A stretch of 64,000 bases of DNA from Enterobacter cloacae complex sp. R_G8 (GTDB taxonomy: Bacteria; Pseudomonadota; Gammaproteobacteria; Enterobacterales; Enterobacteriaceae): the NCBI RefSeq assembly GCF_024599795.1, contig NZ_CP102246.1, positions 1,984,001-2,048,000 on the forward strand, read 5' to 3'. Shown here one piece after another: positions 27,061-36,301 of the stretch. Numbering within the stretch: position 1 is the first letter of the stretch; each line of letters starts with the position of its first letter. The notes beneath the pieces were generated by a model. It was not told where the DNA came from. It did no database searches and was given only the letters and a program-made list of their open reading frames with translations. The position numbers and the translations under genes were made by a program.

Positions 27061-27951
27061 GTGGCGATAGTCTATTCATTTGCCCAGCTGGAGGCGTTTA
27101 CCGCGGTGGCAGAGCACGGCAGCCTGATGAAGGCGGCCATTAAGCTCGGTAAAGACCGTACGACCCTGCGCGATCTGATCGATTTTCTTGAGGACGGGCT
27201 GGGGTATGCCCTGTTCCTGCGCGAGGGACGCAGCGTGCGCTTAACGCCTGAAGGGGAACAGCTCCAGCGACAGGCGCACCTGCTGATGCGCCAGGTGAAA
27301 GCCTTTGAGGCCTTTGCCAGAGCGGTGCCGGCAAGCGCGACGCAGGACATTGCCCTTGTTTACGATCCGTTCACTCCCCGGGCTTTTCTGCAGGCGCTGA
27401 TTGCAGAGATGGCGGCACAAAAAATACGCCTGAGCCTGACCAGCGCGTCGCGTGATGAGGCGGAAGCCCTGCTGGCGAGCGGAGAGGCGGATTTAGGTAT
27501 CTGCCAGGCGCGCAACCGCAGCGTGGGTAATGAGATGGAGTGGCGGGCTCTGGGAGCCATCGACATGGATTTTTACGCCGCAGACGTGCTTTTTGCGAAG
27601 GTTGCCACGCCGGTTTCGCTGCTCGATCTCTCTCTGGTTCCGCAGGTGGTTATGCATGCCGCGTCAGATGAACCGGTTGCCCGTCGTCTGCAAATTGCCG
27701 GGCATACCCTTTTTACTAATGAAATTGAGATGCTGCGCGGCCTGCTGGAGCAGGGCTGTGGCTGGGGTTTTTTGCCGACCCATCTTCATGCGACGCAGTG
27801 GAAGAACGTAAAAAGGCTGCCCACCGAAGTGGGCAGCCAGGGGATTAGTCAGACGATGGTCACTATCTGGAAGCCGGGGAGCGACAAGCGTGAGCGGATC
27901 AATCACATGTTGTCGCGGCTACCGGCACTCTGGAAACACTCAGCGCTGTGA
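27061..27951 (+). CDS. LysR-family transcriptional regulator
   Basis: A 296-residue regulator. GTG 27061 is preferred (GGGAGG, 5 nt spacing) and gives [23 protein letters not shown] 27022 and 27043 are in-frame alternatives. The helix-turn-helix is around [20 protein letters not shown], an atypical recognition helix for LysR, followed by an effector domain (about 90-280). It is divergent from the serine hydrolase, a likely target, and convergent with fumarase (12-nt overlap). Its coding strand contains, in reverse, the fumarase terminator at 27810-27838. Confidence 0.85.
   Translation: MAIVYSFAQLEAFTAVAEHGSLMKAAIKLGKDRTTLRDLIDFLEDGLGYALFLREGRSVRLTPEGEQLQRQAHLLMRQVKAFEAFARAVPASATQDIALVYDPFTPRAFLQALIAEMAAQKIRLSLTSASRDEAEALLASGEADLGICQARNRSVGNEMEWRALGAIDMDFYAADVLFAKVATPVSLLDLSLVPQVVMHAASDEPVARRLQIAGHTLFTNEIEMLRGLLEQGCGWGFLPTHLHATQWKNVKRLPTEVGSQGISQTMVTIWKPGSDKRERINHMLSRLPALWKHSAL
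27810..27838 (-). terminator. Intrinsic terminator of the fumarase operon, inside the LysR gene
   Basis: On the minus strand a perfect 10-bp stem GGCTGCCCAC/GTGGGCAGCC with a TTCG tetraloop is followed by TTTTT. It lies about 100 nt past the fumarase stop, entirely within the convergent LysR coding sequence. Confidence 0.85.
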
Positions 27952-29589
27952 ACACCCCTGGCACTGTTTGTTCTGGATCTGCTGGAAGAAGTCGTTACCT
28001 TTGTCATCCACCAGGATAAACGCCGGGAAGTTCTCCACTTCGATTTTCCAGATGGCTTCCATTCCCAGTTCCGGGTACGCCACGCACTCCAGGCTCTTGA
28101 TGCTGTTTTGCGCCAGCACCGCCGCCGGGCCACCGATGCTGCCCAGGTAGAAACCGCCGTGTTTGTGGCAGGCATCCGTCACCTGCTGGCTGCGGTTGCC
28201 TTTGGCCAGCATGATCATGCTCGCGCCGTGGGACTGCAGTAAATCCACATACGAGTCCATGCGGCCTGCAGTGGTTGGGCCGAGGGAGCCGGAGGCATAA
28301 CCTTCCGGCGTTTTGGCCGGGCCCGCGTAGTAAATCGGATGGTCTTTAACGTACTGCGGCAGTTCCTCGCCGTTGTCGAGCAGCTCTTTCAGCTTCGCGT
28401 GGGCGATATCACGCGCCACGATGATGGTGCCGTTCAGCGACAGGCGGGTAGAGACCGGGTGCGCGGAAAGCTGCGCAAGGATCTCGTTCATCGGCTTGTT
28501 GAGGTTGATGCTGACCACGTCGCCTTCGCCCTGCTGGCGCAGCGATTCAGGAATGTACTGACCTGGGTTGTGTTCAAGTTTTTCAATCCAGATCCCGTCG
28601 CGGTTGATTTTCGCCTTGATGTTACGGTCGGCGGAGCAGGAGACACCCATGCCGATTGGGCAGGAGGCACCGTGGCGCGGCAGGCGGATCACGCGGATAT
28701 CGTGAGCGAAGTATTTACCGCCAAACTGCGCACCCAGACCCAGATTCTGCGCTTCCTGGAGCAGTTCCTGTTCGAGCTGAACATCGCGGAACGCCTGGCC
28801 GTGTTCGTTCCCCTCGGTGGGCAAGGCGTCGTAGTAGCGGGTGGAGGCCAGCTTCACCGTTTTCAGCGTCGCTTCTGCAGAGGTTCCGCCAATCACGAAG
28901 GCAATATGGTAAGGCGGACAGGCCGCGGTACCCAGGGTACGCATTTTCTCCACCAGATAGTTTTTCAGCTTCGCCGGGGTGATCAGCGCTTTGGTTTCCT
29001 GATAGAGGTAGGTTTTGTTGGCTGAACCGCCGCCTTTCGCCATGCAGAGGAATTTGTACTCGTCGCCGTCGACGCTGTAGAGGTCGATCTGCGCAGGCAG
29101 GTTGGTGCCGGTGTTCACCTCTTTATACATATCCAGCGCAGCGTTCTGGGAGTAGCGCAGGTTGTCTTCGATGTAAGTGTTGTACACCCCCTGACTCAGC
29201 GCTGCTTCATCGCCACCGCCGGTCCAGACGCGCTGGCCTTTTTTACCCATGATGATCGCTGTACCGGTATCCTGGCAGGTTGGCAGCACGCCTTTAGCGG
29301 CGATTTCAGAGTTACGCAGGAACTGCAGGGCAACGTACTTATCGTTCTGGCTCGCTTCCGGATCGTTAAGAATGGCGGCGACCTGTTTCTGATGGGAAGG
29401 ACGCAGCATAAACGCAGCATCGTGGAACGCCTGCTGCGCCAGCAGCGTCAGCGCCTCTGGCTCGACTTTCAGGACTTCCTGACCGTCGAACTCAGCAACG
29501 GAGACGTGCTCTTTGGTCAGCAGATAGTATTCGGTGTCGTCATGGGAAAGCGGGAAGGGGTTCTGGTAGTAAAACGGTTTGTTTGACAT
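27940..29589 (-). CDS. Class I (4Fe-4S) fumarate hydratase, FumA/FumB type
   Basis: Interconverts malate and fumarate in the cytoplasm using an oxygen-sensitive [4Fe-4S] cluster. The 549 residues align along their whole length with E. coli FumA and FumB (548), from MSNKPF to the CQGC tail; [12 protein letters not shown] holds a cluster cysteine. ATG 29589 gives the family start. The C-terminus ([10 protein letters not shown]) is nearest FumB, the anaerobic isozyme. It is downstream of a dicarboxylate transporter in one operon and divergent from a fumarate reductase, so it probably feeds fumarate respiration from malate. Confidence 0.94.
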   Translation of the reverse strand: MSNKPFYYQNPFPLSHDDTEYYLLTKEHVSVAEFDGQEVLKVEPEALTLLAQQAFHDAAFMLRPSHQKQVAAILNDPEASQNDKYVALQFLRNSEIAAKGVLPTCQDTGTAIIMGKKGQRVWTGGGDEAALSQGVYNTYIEDNLRYSQNAALDMYKEVNTGTNLPAQIDLYSVDGDEYKFLCMAKGGGSANKTYLYQETKALITPAKLKNYLVEKMRTLGTAACPPYHIAFVIGGTSAEATLKTVKLASTRYYDALPTEGNEHGQAFRDVQLEQELLQEAQNLGLGAQFGGKYFAHDIRVIRLPRHGASCPIGMGVSCSADRNIKAKINRDGIWIEKLEHNPGQYIPESLRQQGEGDVVSINLNKPMNEILAQLSAHPVSTRLSLNGTIIVARDIAHAKLKELLDNGEELPQYVKDHPIYYAGPAKTPEGYASGSLGPTTAGRMDSYVDLLQSHGASMIMLAKGNRSQQVTDACHKHGGFYLGSIGGPAAVLAQNSIKSLECVAYPELGMEAIWKIEVENFPAFILVDDKGNDFFQQIQNKQCQGCSQR

Positions 29590-29644
29590 AGCGTATTGCT
29601 CCACAAAAATAAAACCGCCGGAGGAGAAGTCCGGCGGTCAGGAA

Positions 29645-31153
29645 TCAGAACATCATGGACATCCACGGATAACCAATCAGCAGCAGGGCCGCCAGGAAGA
29701 TGGCACCGAAGATAGTGCCCAGGCGCCAGTAGTCTTTGGTTGGCAGGTAGCCACTACCGTAGTAAATCGGGCTTGGGCCGGTACCGTACGGGGTGATGAT
29801 CCCCATCACACCCAGCGAGGTCACCATCAGCAGGACGAACACTTCCATATTCATGCCCGGAATAGTGGAGGCGATGGTCAGCATCGCCGGCAGCAGCGCG
29901 GTGGTGTGCGCGGTGGTGCTGGCAAACAGGTAGTGCAGCAGATAGAACGCCAGCAGCAGTACGATGGTGGCGACGCCCGGAGAAATACCGCTCATTAACA
30001 GGCCGCCTTCTTTACCCAGCCAGCTGATAAAGCCGGTAGAGGAGAGGCCATCCGCCAGCGCAACCAGGGTGGCGAACCAGACGAAGGTGTTCCACGCGGC
30101 TTTATTGCCGGTGATATCGTTCCACTCCAGCACGCCTGTCCACAGCATCAGACCCACAATCAGCAGGGCTGCCATCGCCGGTTCAATCCACGCGGCGGCG
30201 AAGATCCACATCAGCAGCGCACAGCACACGAACACCAGCAGCAGAATTTCATTGCGGGACAGTTTGCCCAGTTTTTCCAGCTCACGGGTTGCCCACAGCG
30301 GTACTTCATTATTCACTTTGACTTCTGGCGGGTAGAACCAGTAGGCCAGCAGCGGCATGGTCAGAATCAGCAGGATGCCCAGCGGCAGGAAGGCAAGGAA
30401 CCAGGTACCCCAGGAGATATCAATCCCTACCGTGCTTTTCACCAGCGCCAGTGCCAGCAGGTTCGGCGCAAGGGCGGAGAGGAACATCGAACTGGTGATA
30501 CAGGCCGCGGTGATCGCCACCCACATCAGGTACGAACCAATTTTACGCGCGCTGGGGTCGTTTGGTTTTGAACCATACAGCGGCGGCAGGTTAGCGATAA
30601 TCGGGTAGATGGTCCCGCCGCTACGTGCGGTGTTGGACGGCGTAAACGGTGCCAGCAGCAGGTCCGCGAAGGTGATGGCGTAACCGAGCGTCAGGCTGCG
30701 ACGGCCGAGATATTTCACCAGAATCAGCGCCAGACGGCGGCCGAAGCGGGTTTTGTCATAGCCAGCCGCGAACATGAAGGCACCGAAGATCAGCCACACG
30801 GTCGAGTTACCAAACCCGCTGACCGCCCATTTAAAAGAGGCACCCGCCAGCTTGAATTTCGGGTCGGCCAGCTGTTCAGGGCTGAACAGCACCCACTGAC
30901 TGCACAGCGCAATCGCCACCACGCCGGTCAAACCGATCACCGCACCCGGCAGCGGTTCAAAGATTAAGCCGACGATCACGCCGACAAAGATAGCGAAGTA
31001 GTGCCACGCATAAGGCGGCAGTCCTTCCGGTACCGGAACAAACAGCAGCAGGACGGCGACGATGACGGGCAATGCCATCATCAGCAGTCGTTTTGCTTTC
31101 CCATTTGATGCCTGGGTCGCCACAGGGGGCCTTACAGCAGTTTTTGTATTCAT
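29645..31153 (-). CDS. DASS-family dicarboxylate/anion antiporter (TtdT/CitT-like)
   Basis: An inner-membrane carrier of 502 residues with about 12 hydrophobic segments and the family signatures FTPSNTARSGGTIYPI and TPYGTGPSPIYYGSGYLP. Relatives exchange tartrate, citrate or malate for succinate in anaerobic E. coli. Here it precedes the class I fumarase by 55 nt, suggesting import of a C4- (or C6-) acid with succinate exported as end product. It is transcribed away from the FNR box at 31346-31359. Confidence 0.9.
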   Translation of the reverse strand: MNTKTAVRPPVATQASNGKAKRLLMMALPVIVAVLLLFVPVPEGLPPYAWHYFAIFVGVIVGLIFEPLPGAVIGLTGVVAIALCSQWVLFSPEQLADPKFKLAGASFKWAVSGFGNSTVWLIFGAFMFAAGYDKTRFGRRLALILVKYLGRRSLTLGYAITFADLLLAPFTPSNTARSGGTIYPIIANLPPLYGSKPNDPSARKIGSYLMWVAITAACITSSMFLSALAPNLLALALVKSTVGIDISWGTWFLAFLPLGILLILTMPLLAYWFYPPEVKVNNEVPLWATRELEKLGKLSRNEILLLVFVCCALLMWIFAAAWIEPAMAALLIVGLMLWTGVLEWNDITGNKAAWNTFVWFATLVALADGLSSTGFISWLGKEGGLLMSGISPGVATIVLLLAFYLLHYLFASTTAHTTALLPAMLTIASTIPGMNMEVFVLLMVTSLGVMGIITPYGTGPSPIYYGSGYLPTKDYWRLGTIFGAIFLAALLLIGYPWMSMMF

Positions 31154-31761
31154 AGTTTCACGTCTTAAGTTGTCAAAAATTCGGTCGCACTGAAAAACAA
31201 AATTGCTTTCTTAAGTTTCTTTGCTTTTTTTAGTTATTTAAGGTGCTGTTTTGTATTTTCAGTAATAGCGATTTAACGCATTTTTGTTTGCGCTAAATTA
31301 AAAATTGATGATGTTTTTATATTGCGCTTTTGGATGCCATAACTATTGATCGGGATCAAAAAAAGAGAATTGCAGTGTTATTTTTGTGCTTTTATTAATA
31401 ACCACTCTGGCGTATGTGGGTATTACGTATATTATGGATTGAATTTATCAATTTTTTAACAATTCAGTATTTTTCTGTTTTTTATGTTGTTGATTTATAA
31501 TGATTACACCTCCTTGTGGTGAAGTGGTTTTACCATTGTTAATTTAACGAAGTTTAAATTATTGTGAATAGCTGAATTACAATCACTAACACCAATGTGT
31601 TATTTGTGTTATCGCAGGGATTAAATAGTTTTTTAACTAACGTAATAACTTTAGAAACTAAAAAAATCATTATATTAATATCATGACATCGGCAAATAAC
31701 GACGAAATAAAAAATCAATCCGATACCGAATTCTTAATTTTTAAAGTTTGGAGTTTCAATT
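31154..31761. other. Regulatory region between antiporter and fumarate reductase genes
   Basis: 608 bp, strongly AT-rich, no credible gene. It separates two divergent operons and contains one perfect FNR box (31346-31359). Several TTAA/AATT-rich patches could host DcuR-like or NarL sites, but none is clear enough to call. Confidence 0.6.
31346..31359. promoter_or_regulatory. FNR binding site
   Basis: TTGAT-CGGG-ATCAA, an exact match to the FNR consensus TTGAT-N4-ATCAA. It is 186 bp from the antiporter start and 402 bp from the fumarate reductase start, consistent with anaerobic control of one or both operons. Confidence 0.75.
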
Positions 31762-34544
31762 ATGAGCACTAACGAACGTATTCTGAGCCCCTTCACATTA
31801 CCGAATGGCACTGAACTGAAAAACCGTTTGTTAATGGCCCCCATGACCACCTGTACCGGCTATTACGACGGCACGGTCACCAGCGAGCTGGTGGAGTACT
31901 ACCGGGCCCGTTCCGGCAGCATTGGTACCATTATCGTTGAATGCTGCTTTATCGATGACCTCGGTCTTGCGTTCCCCGGCGCGATTGGTATCGACAACGA
32001 CGAGAAAATCGCCGGACTGGCGAAAATCGCGGACGCCATTAAATCCAAAGGCTCGAAAGCCCTGCTGCAGATCTACCACGGCGGCCGTATGGTCGATCCG
32101 AAACTGATCGGTGGCCGCACGCCGGTTGGCCCAAGCGCCGTTGCCGCGCCGCGCGACGGGGCTGCTACGCCGGTTGCCCTGACCGGCGAAGAAGTGGAAG
32201 GCATGATCGGCAAGTTTGGTGAAGCCGTTCGCCGTGCCATCCAGGCCGGTTTCGACGGGGTTGAAATTCACGGGGCCAACACTTACCTGATTCAGCAGTT
32301 CTACTCCCCGAACTCAAACCAGCGCGACGACGAGTGGGGCGGCAGCCGCGATAACCGGGCTAAATTCCCGCTGGCGGTGCTGGATATCACGCACAAAATG
32401 GTGCGTCAGTACGCGGACGACGCGTTCATTATTGGCTACCGTTTCTCCCCTGAAGAGCTGGAAGTCCCGGGCATCCGCTTTGAAGACACCATGTACCTGC
32501 TGGAAAAACTGGCGGCGCGCGGTGTGGATTATCTGCACTTCTCCGTGGGGGCGACCCTGCGTCCTTCGATTGTTGATACGCAGGACCCAACCCCGCTCAT
32601 CGAAAAATATTGCGCCATGCGTTCTGATACCCTGGCTCAGGTTCCGGTGATGGGGGTCGGCGGCGTGGTGAATGCCGCGGACGTCAATGAGGCGCTGGAT
32701 CATGGTTATGACCTGATCGCCGTGGGTCGCGCGACTATCGCTTACCCGGACTGGACCGACCGGATCGCGGCAGGTGAAAACCTGGAGCTGTTTATGGACA
32801 GCACCAAACGCGAAGAACTGAGCATTCCTGAACCGCTGTGGCGCTTCTCGCTGGTGGAAGCGATGATCCGCGACATGAGCATGGGCGAATCAAAATTCAA
32901 ACCGGGCATGTTCACTGAAAAGGTGCAGGACGATGTTAACGAGCTGGTGATCAACGTCAGCCTGGAAACCGATCGCATCGCCGATATTGCGCTGGCGTCT
33001 GGCCCGAGCGAAGACGTTGAGTTTGTCACCAGCTTTGAAGAGATCCGTACCCGCATTCTGGATGCCAACACCCCGCACGTGGATGCCATCACGGGTGCAA
33101 CCAGCCAGAGTGAAGCGGTGAAAAAAGCGGTCTCTAAAGCGATGCTGAAATCCAGCAAAGCGTTGGCGGCAGAAGAGGGCGCTGACCCGAACGCGACCCG
33201 CAGTGTGGATGTGGTGGTCGTTGGTAGCGGCGGTGCCGGTCTGGCCGCAGCCATTCAGGCCCACGATGAAGGCGCGAGCGTGCTGATCGTTGAGAAGATG
33301 CCAACCATCGGCGGTAACACCATCAAAGCTTCTGCCGGGATGAATGCCGCCGAGACGCGCTTCCAGCGGGTGAAAGGGATCCAGGACAGCAAAGAGCTGT
33401 TCTACCAGGAGAGCCTGAAAGGGGGCGGTAACAAGAACAACCCGGAACTGCTGCGCCGCTTCGTGGAGAATGCGCCACAGGCGATTGAATGGCTGGCAAC
33501 TCGCGGCATTATGCTGAATGACATCACCACCACCGGTGGGATGAGCATTGACCGTACGCACCGTCCAAAAGACGGTTCCGCGGTAGGCGGCTATCTGATC
33601 AGCGGCCTGGTGCGTAACGTCAACAAACGCAACATTGAGGTGATGCTCGATACGTCCGTCAGCGACATCCTGTTCGAAAACGGCGAAGTGACCGGCGTGC
33701 GTCTGACCACAGAAGAGAACGAAACCCTCACCGTGACCACCAAAAGCGTGATTGTCGCCACCGGTGGTTTCAGCGCCAACAGCCAGATGGTGGTGAAATA
33801 CCGCCCCGACCTGGAAGGTTTTGTCACCACCAACCACAAAGGGGCAACAGGCGGAGGTATCGCGCTGCTGGAACGCATCGGTGCCGGTACGGTTGATATG
33901 GGTGAGATCCAGATCCACCCAACCGTTGAGCAGAAAACCTCGTACCTGATTTCTGAATCCATTCGTGGGGGCGGGGCGATTCTGGTCAACCAGCAGGGGA
34001 ACCGTTTCTTCAATGAGATGGAAACCCGCGATAAAGTCTCGGCGTCAATCATCGCGCTGCCGGAGAAATACGCGTATATCGTCTTTGACGAGCACGTTCG
34101 TGCCAAAAACAAAGCCGCGGATGAGTATATCGCCAAAGGCTTTGTGACCAGCGCCAGCTCGCCAAAAGCCCTGGCCGAAGCGCTGGGCATGGATTACCAC
34201 GCTTTCCTGGCGACCCTGGAACGCTACAACGGTTTCGTTGAAAAACAGCACGATGACGATTTTGGCCGTACCACCGCGCTGCGTGCGCCTATCAACGAAG
34301 GGCCGTTCTACGCCATTCAGATTGCGCCGGGCGTGCACCACACCATGGGCGGCGTGACCATCAACACCGAAACCTGCGTGCTGGACAGCAACCATAACGT
34401 GCTGCCAGGGGCGTTCGCGGCCGGTGAAGTGGTCGGTGGGATCCACGGCGGTAACCGTATCGGCGCGGTAACGCGGTGGCAGATATCATTATTTTTGGTA
34501 CGCTTGCAGGACATCAGGCGGCTATGCGTTCGAAAAAGCAGTAA
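31762..34544 (+). pseudogene. Soluble NADH:fumarate oxidoreductase (OYE-FMN-FAD fusion), frameshifted near its 3' end
   Basis: Three domains in order: an Old Yellow Enzyme-like NADH dehydrogenase part (about 1-365, MAPMTTCTGYYDG; VEIHGANTYLIQQF), an FMN-binding domain (about 385-470) with flavinylation motif DAITGAT (Thr447), and a fumarate reductase flavoprotein (about 482 on; VVVVGSGGAGLAAA, VHHTMGGVTINTE). This architecture matches the cytoplasmic NADH-dependent fumarate reductase described in Klebsiella. After NRIG (codons 897-900) a 2-nt insertion (GC, about 34465-34466) shifts the frame; without it the protein would end GGNAVADIIIF...SKKQ at 34544. The shifted frame stays open into apbE (one frame, 31762-35601). 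Either a real mutation or an assembly error. Confidence 0.85.
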
Positions 34545-34558
34545 GACCCCTGTGTTGT

Positions 34559-34617
34559 ATGCCGGAGACGCGCAGCGTTATCCGGCATTTTCCCCGGCGG
34601 CGCGGTGCTTGCCGGGG
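34559..34617. repeat. REP-like palindromes between the fumarate reductase and apbE genes
   Basis: ATGCCGGA/TCCGGCAT (34559-34566/34581-34588), then CCCCGGC/GCCGGGG (34592-34598/34611-34617). These sit in the short gap between the natural stop of the reductase and the apbE start, and are translated in the frameshifted reading. Confidence 0.65.
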
Positions 34618-34638
34618 CTACATCTGAGGACTCATGCT

Positions 34639-35601
34639 ATGCCTGATGACCATCGCGTTTACAGTTATTCCGCCGTCCTGATGGGATCGCCCATCCTCCT
34701 CAAACTCTTTTCCCATGACGAAGCCCTCGCGTCCCGCGTATTTCGCCTGATCAAACAGTACGAAGACCTGCTTACTGTTAACCGTGCGCATTCGCAGGTG
34801 ATGGATATCAACCATGCGGCCGGTCAGCATCCGGTTGCCGTCAGCCGTCCGGTGTTTGAGCTGATTCGCTGCGCGAAAGCGGCAAGCGTGCTTAAAGACA
34901 GCGCGTTTAACCTGGCCATCGGCCCGCTGGTGAAACGCTGGAAAATTGGCTTTCGCGGCGACAGCGTGCCGCCAGCCGATGATATTGCCGCGTTGCTGGC
35001 GATTACCCGTCCTGAGGATGTGGTGCTGGACGAGGCCAGCAGTAGCGTGTTTTTAACCCGAAAAGGGATGGAGATTGATCTGGGGGCCATCGCCAAAGGC
35101 TATATCGCCGACAGGGTGCGGGATTACCTGCGTAAAGAGGGCGCTGAACTCGGGCTGATCAACCTCGGCGGCAATATCCAGACGCTGGGCTCACCGGAAG
35201 GGGGCTGGAGCGTGGGGCTGAAAAAGCCGTTTGCCGGTGATGCGCTGATCGGCGCGATGACGGTAGAGAATCGCTCCGTGGTGACGTCGGGAACCTATGA
35301 GCGCTACTTTGAACAAAACGGCAAACGCTATCACCATATCCTGGACCCGCGCACCGGGTATCCTCTGGATAACGAACTGGACAGCGTGACCATCATTTCA
35401 AACGATTCCATTGACGGGGATATCTGGACCACGCTGATGTACGGTATGGGCGTGGAGAAGGGCTGCGCGGTGCTGCGCTCGCGCCCTGATATTGAAGCGA
35501 TCTTCGTGACCAAAACAAAAGAAGTGGTGCTCTCTTCAGCGCACCACTTCCGCTTTACCTTGTTGGATAACAGCTATCGCGTTACTGACAGTACTGTTTG
35601 A
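34639..35601 (+). CDS. apbE: Cytoplasmic FAD:protein FMN transferase (ApbE family)
   Basis: Attaches FMN covalently to a Thr/Ser of FMN-binding domains. The 320-residue protein has the ApbE core (INLGGNIQTLGSPEGGW; SVVTSGTYERYF; YHHILDPRTGYPL). There is no signal peptide or lipobox, unlike periplasmic ApbE, which fits modification of the cytoplasmic reductase just upstream. ATG 34639 follows GAGGA. Its frame happens to be continuous with the frameshifted reductase. Its 3' end overlaps the convergent response regulator by 20 nt and carries that operon's terminator in antisense. Confidence 0.9.
   Translation: MPDDHRVYSYSAVLMGSPILLKLFSHDEALASRVFRLIKQYEDLLTVNRAHSQVMDINHAAGQHPVAVSRPVFELIRCAKAASVLKDSAFNLAIGPLVKRWKIGFRGDSVPPADDIAALLAITRPEDVVLDEASSSVFLTRKGMEIDLGAIAKGYIADRVRDYLRKEGAELGLINLGGNIQTLGSPEGGWSVGLKKPFAGDALIGAMTVENRSVVTSGTYERYFEQNGKRYHHILDPRTGYPLDNELDSVTIISNDSIDGDIWTTLMYGMGVEKGCAVLRSRPDIEAIFVTKTKEVVLSSAHHFRFTLLDNSYRVTDSTV
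35512..35550 (-). terminator. Intrinsic terminator of the DcuSR-type operon, inside apbE
   Basis: Minus strand: GAAGTGGTGC, a 10-nt loop, GCACCACTTC, then TTTTGTTTT. The perfect 10-bp stem lies 32-70 nt past the response-regulator stop, within the apbE coding sequence. Confidence 0.8.
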
Positions 35602-36301
35602 GCAGGCCTGTCTGCTCGGGCTGGAGACGGTAACGATACACCGGACGCCCGGTGGCACCGTAATGAATGCTGGTGAACAGGATATTGATTTGCGCCAGCC
35701 AGATCAGATACTTGCGGCAGGAGACGCGCGAGATATTGACTGCACTGGCGAGGTCATCGGTGGAAAACTCGGTCTCCGGGTGGGCGTCAATCCACTGGCA
35801 GATGGTGCGCAGCGTCTGCGGCGTTAACCCCTTTGGTAGCTTTTTGCTGTCTGCCAGCTCCGGCGCCCCGCCGTGGATCAGCCTGTCGACGTCCGCCTGC
35901 TCATAATACTGGTGCGACCCCATCAGGTTGTGCTTTGCCTTCCAGCCGTTCAGGGCCTCTTCAAAGCGCGGGAACTGGAACGGTTTAATCAGATAATCCA
36001 CCACGCCGTAATGGATAGAGGTCTGGATGGTTGCGGCGTCGGCGGCCGAAGAGATCATGATGACATCGATTGGGCGACCAGAGGCGCGGATCACCGGCAG
36101 CAGATCCAGCCCGTTATCCTGCTGCATGTAGACATCCAGCAGCACCAGATCGACCGGCTGGGCAGGGTTGTTAATAATGGCCTCGGCCTGGTTCAGCGTG
36201 GAGGCGACGCCGCAGCAGCTAAAGCCATCAACACGGTTGACGTACAGACGGTTGAGGTCGGCTACCATGGCGTCATCATCGACAATTAATACATTTATCA
36301 C
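35582..36301 (-). CDS. dcuR: DcuR-like response regulator
   Basis: A 239-residue CitB/DcuR-family regulator, the same length as E. coli DcuR and alike throughout (TASTLNQAE-type linker, SSAADAATI, VDYLIKPFQ, NISRVSCRKYLIWL). Receiver domain 1-120 with phospho-acceptor Asp in VLLDVYMQ; C-terminal helix-turn-helix. Expected to activate the neighbouring fumarase, transporter and reductase operons on sensing C4-dicarboxylates. It overlaps the kinase gene by 4 nt. It may be a locus-specific paralog of a dcuR elsewhere. Confidence 0.87.
   Translation of the reverse strand: MINVLIVDDDAMVADLNRLYVNRVDGFSCCGVASTLNQAEAIINNPAQPVDLVLLDVYMQQDNGLDLLPVIRASGRPIDVIMISSAADAATIQTSIHYGVVDYLIKPFQFPRFEEALNGWKAKHNLMGSHQYYEQADVDRLIHGGAPELADSKKLPKGLTPQTLRTICQWIDAHPETEFSTDDLASAVNISRVSCRKYLIWLAQINILFTSIHYGATGRPVYRYRLQPEQTGLLKQYCQ

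Noticed and set aside
34455..34480. Programmed ribosomal frameshift in the fumarate reductase gene
   Set aside because: No slippery heptamer or downstream structure of the known kind at the shift point; the site is a GC repeat typical of indels.
31762..35601. A natural 1,279-residue reductase-ApbE fusion protein
   Set aside because: The last 26 residues of the reductase are plainly readable in another frame with a proper stop at 34544, apbE has its own ribosome binding site and start, and the linker is translated REP sequence. A frameshift is the simpler reading.
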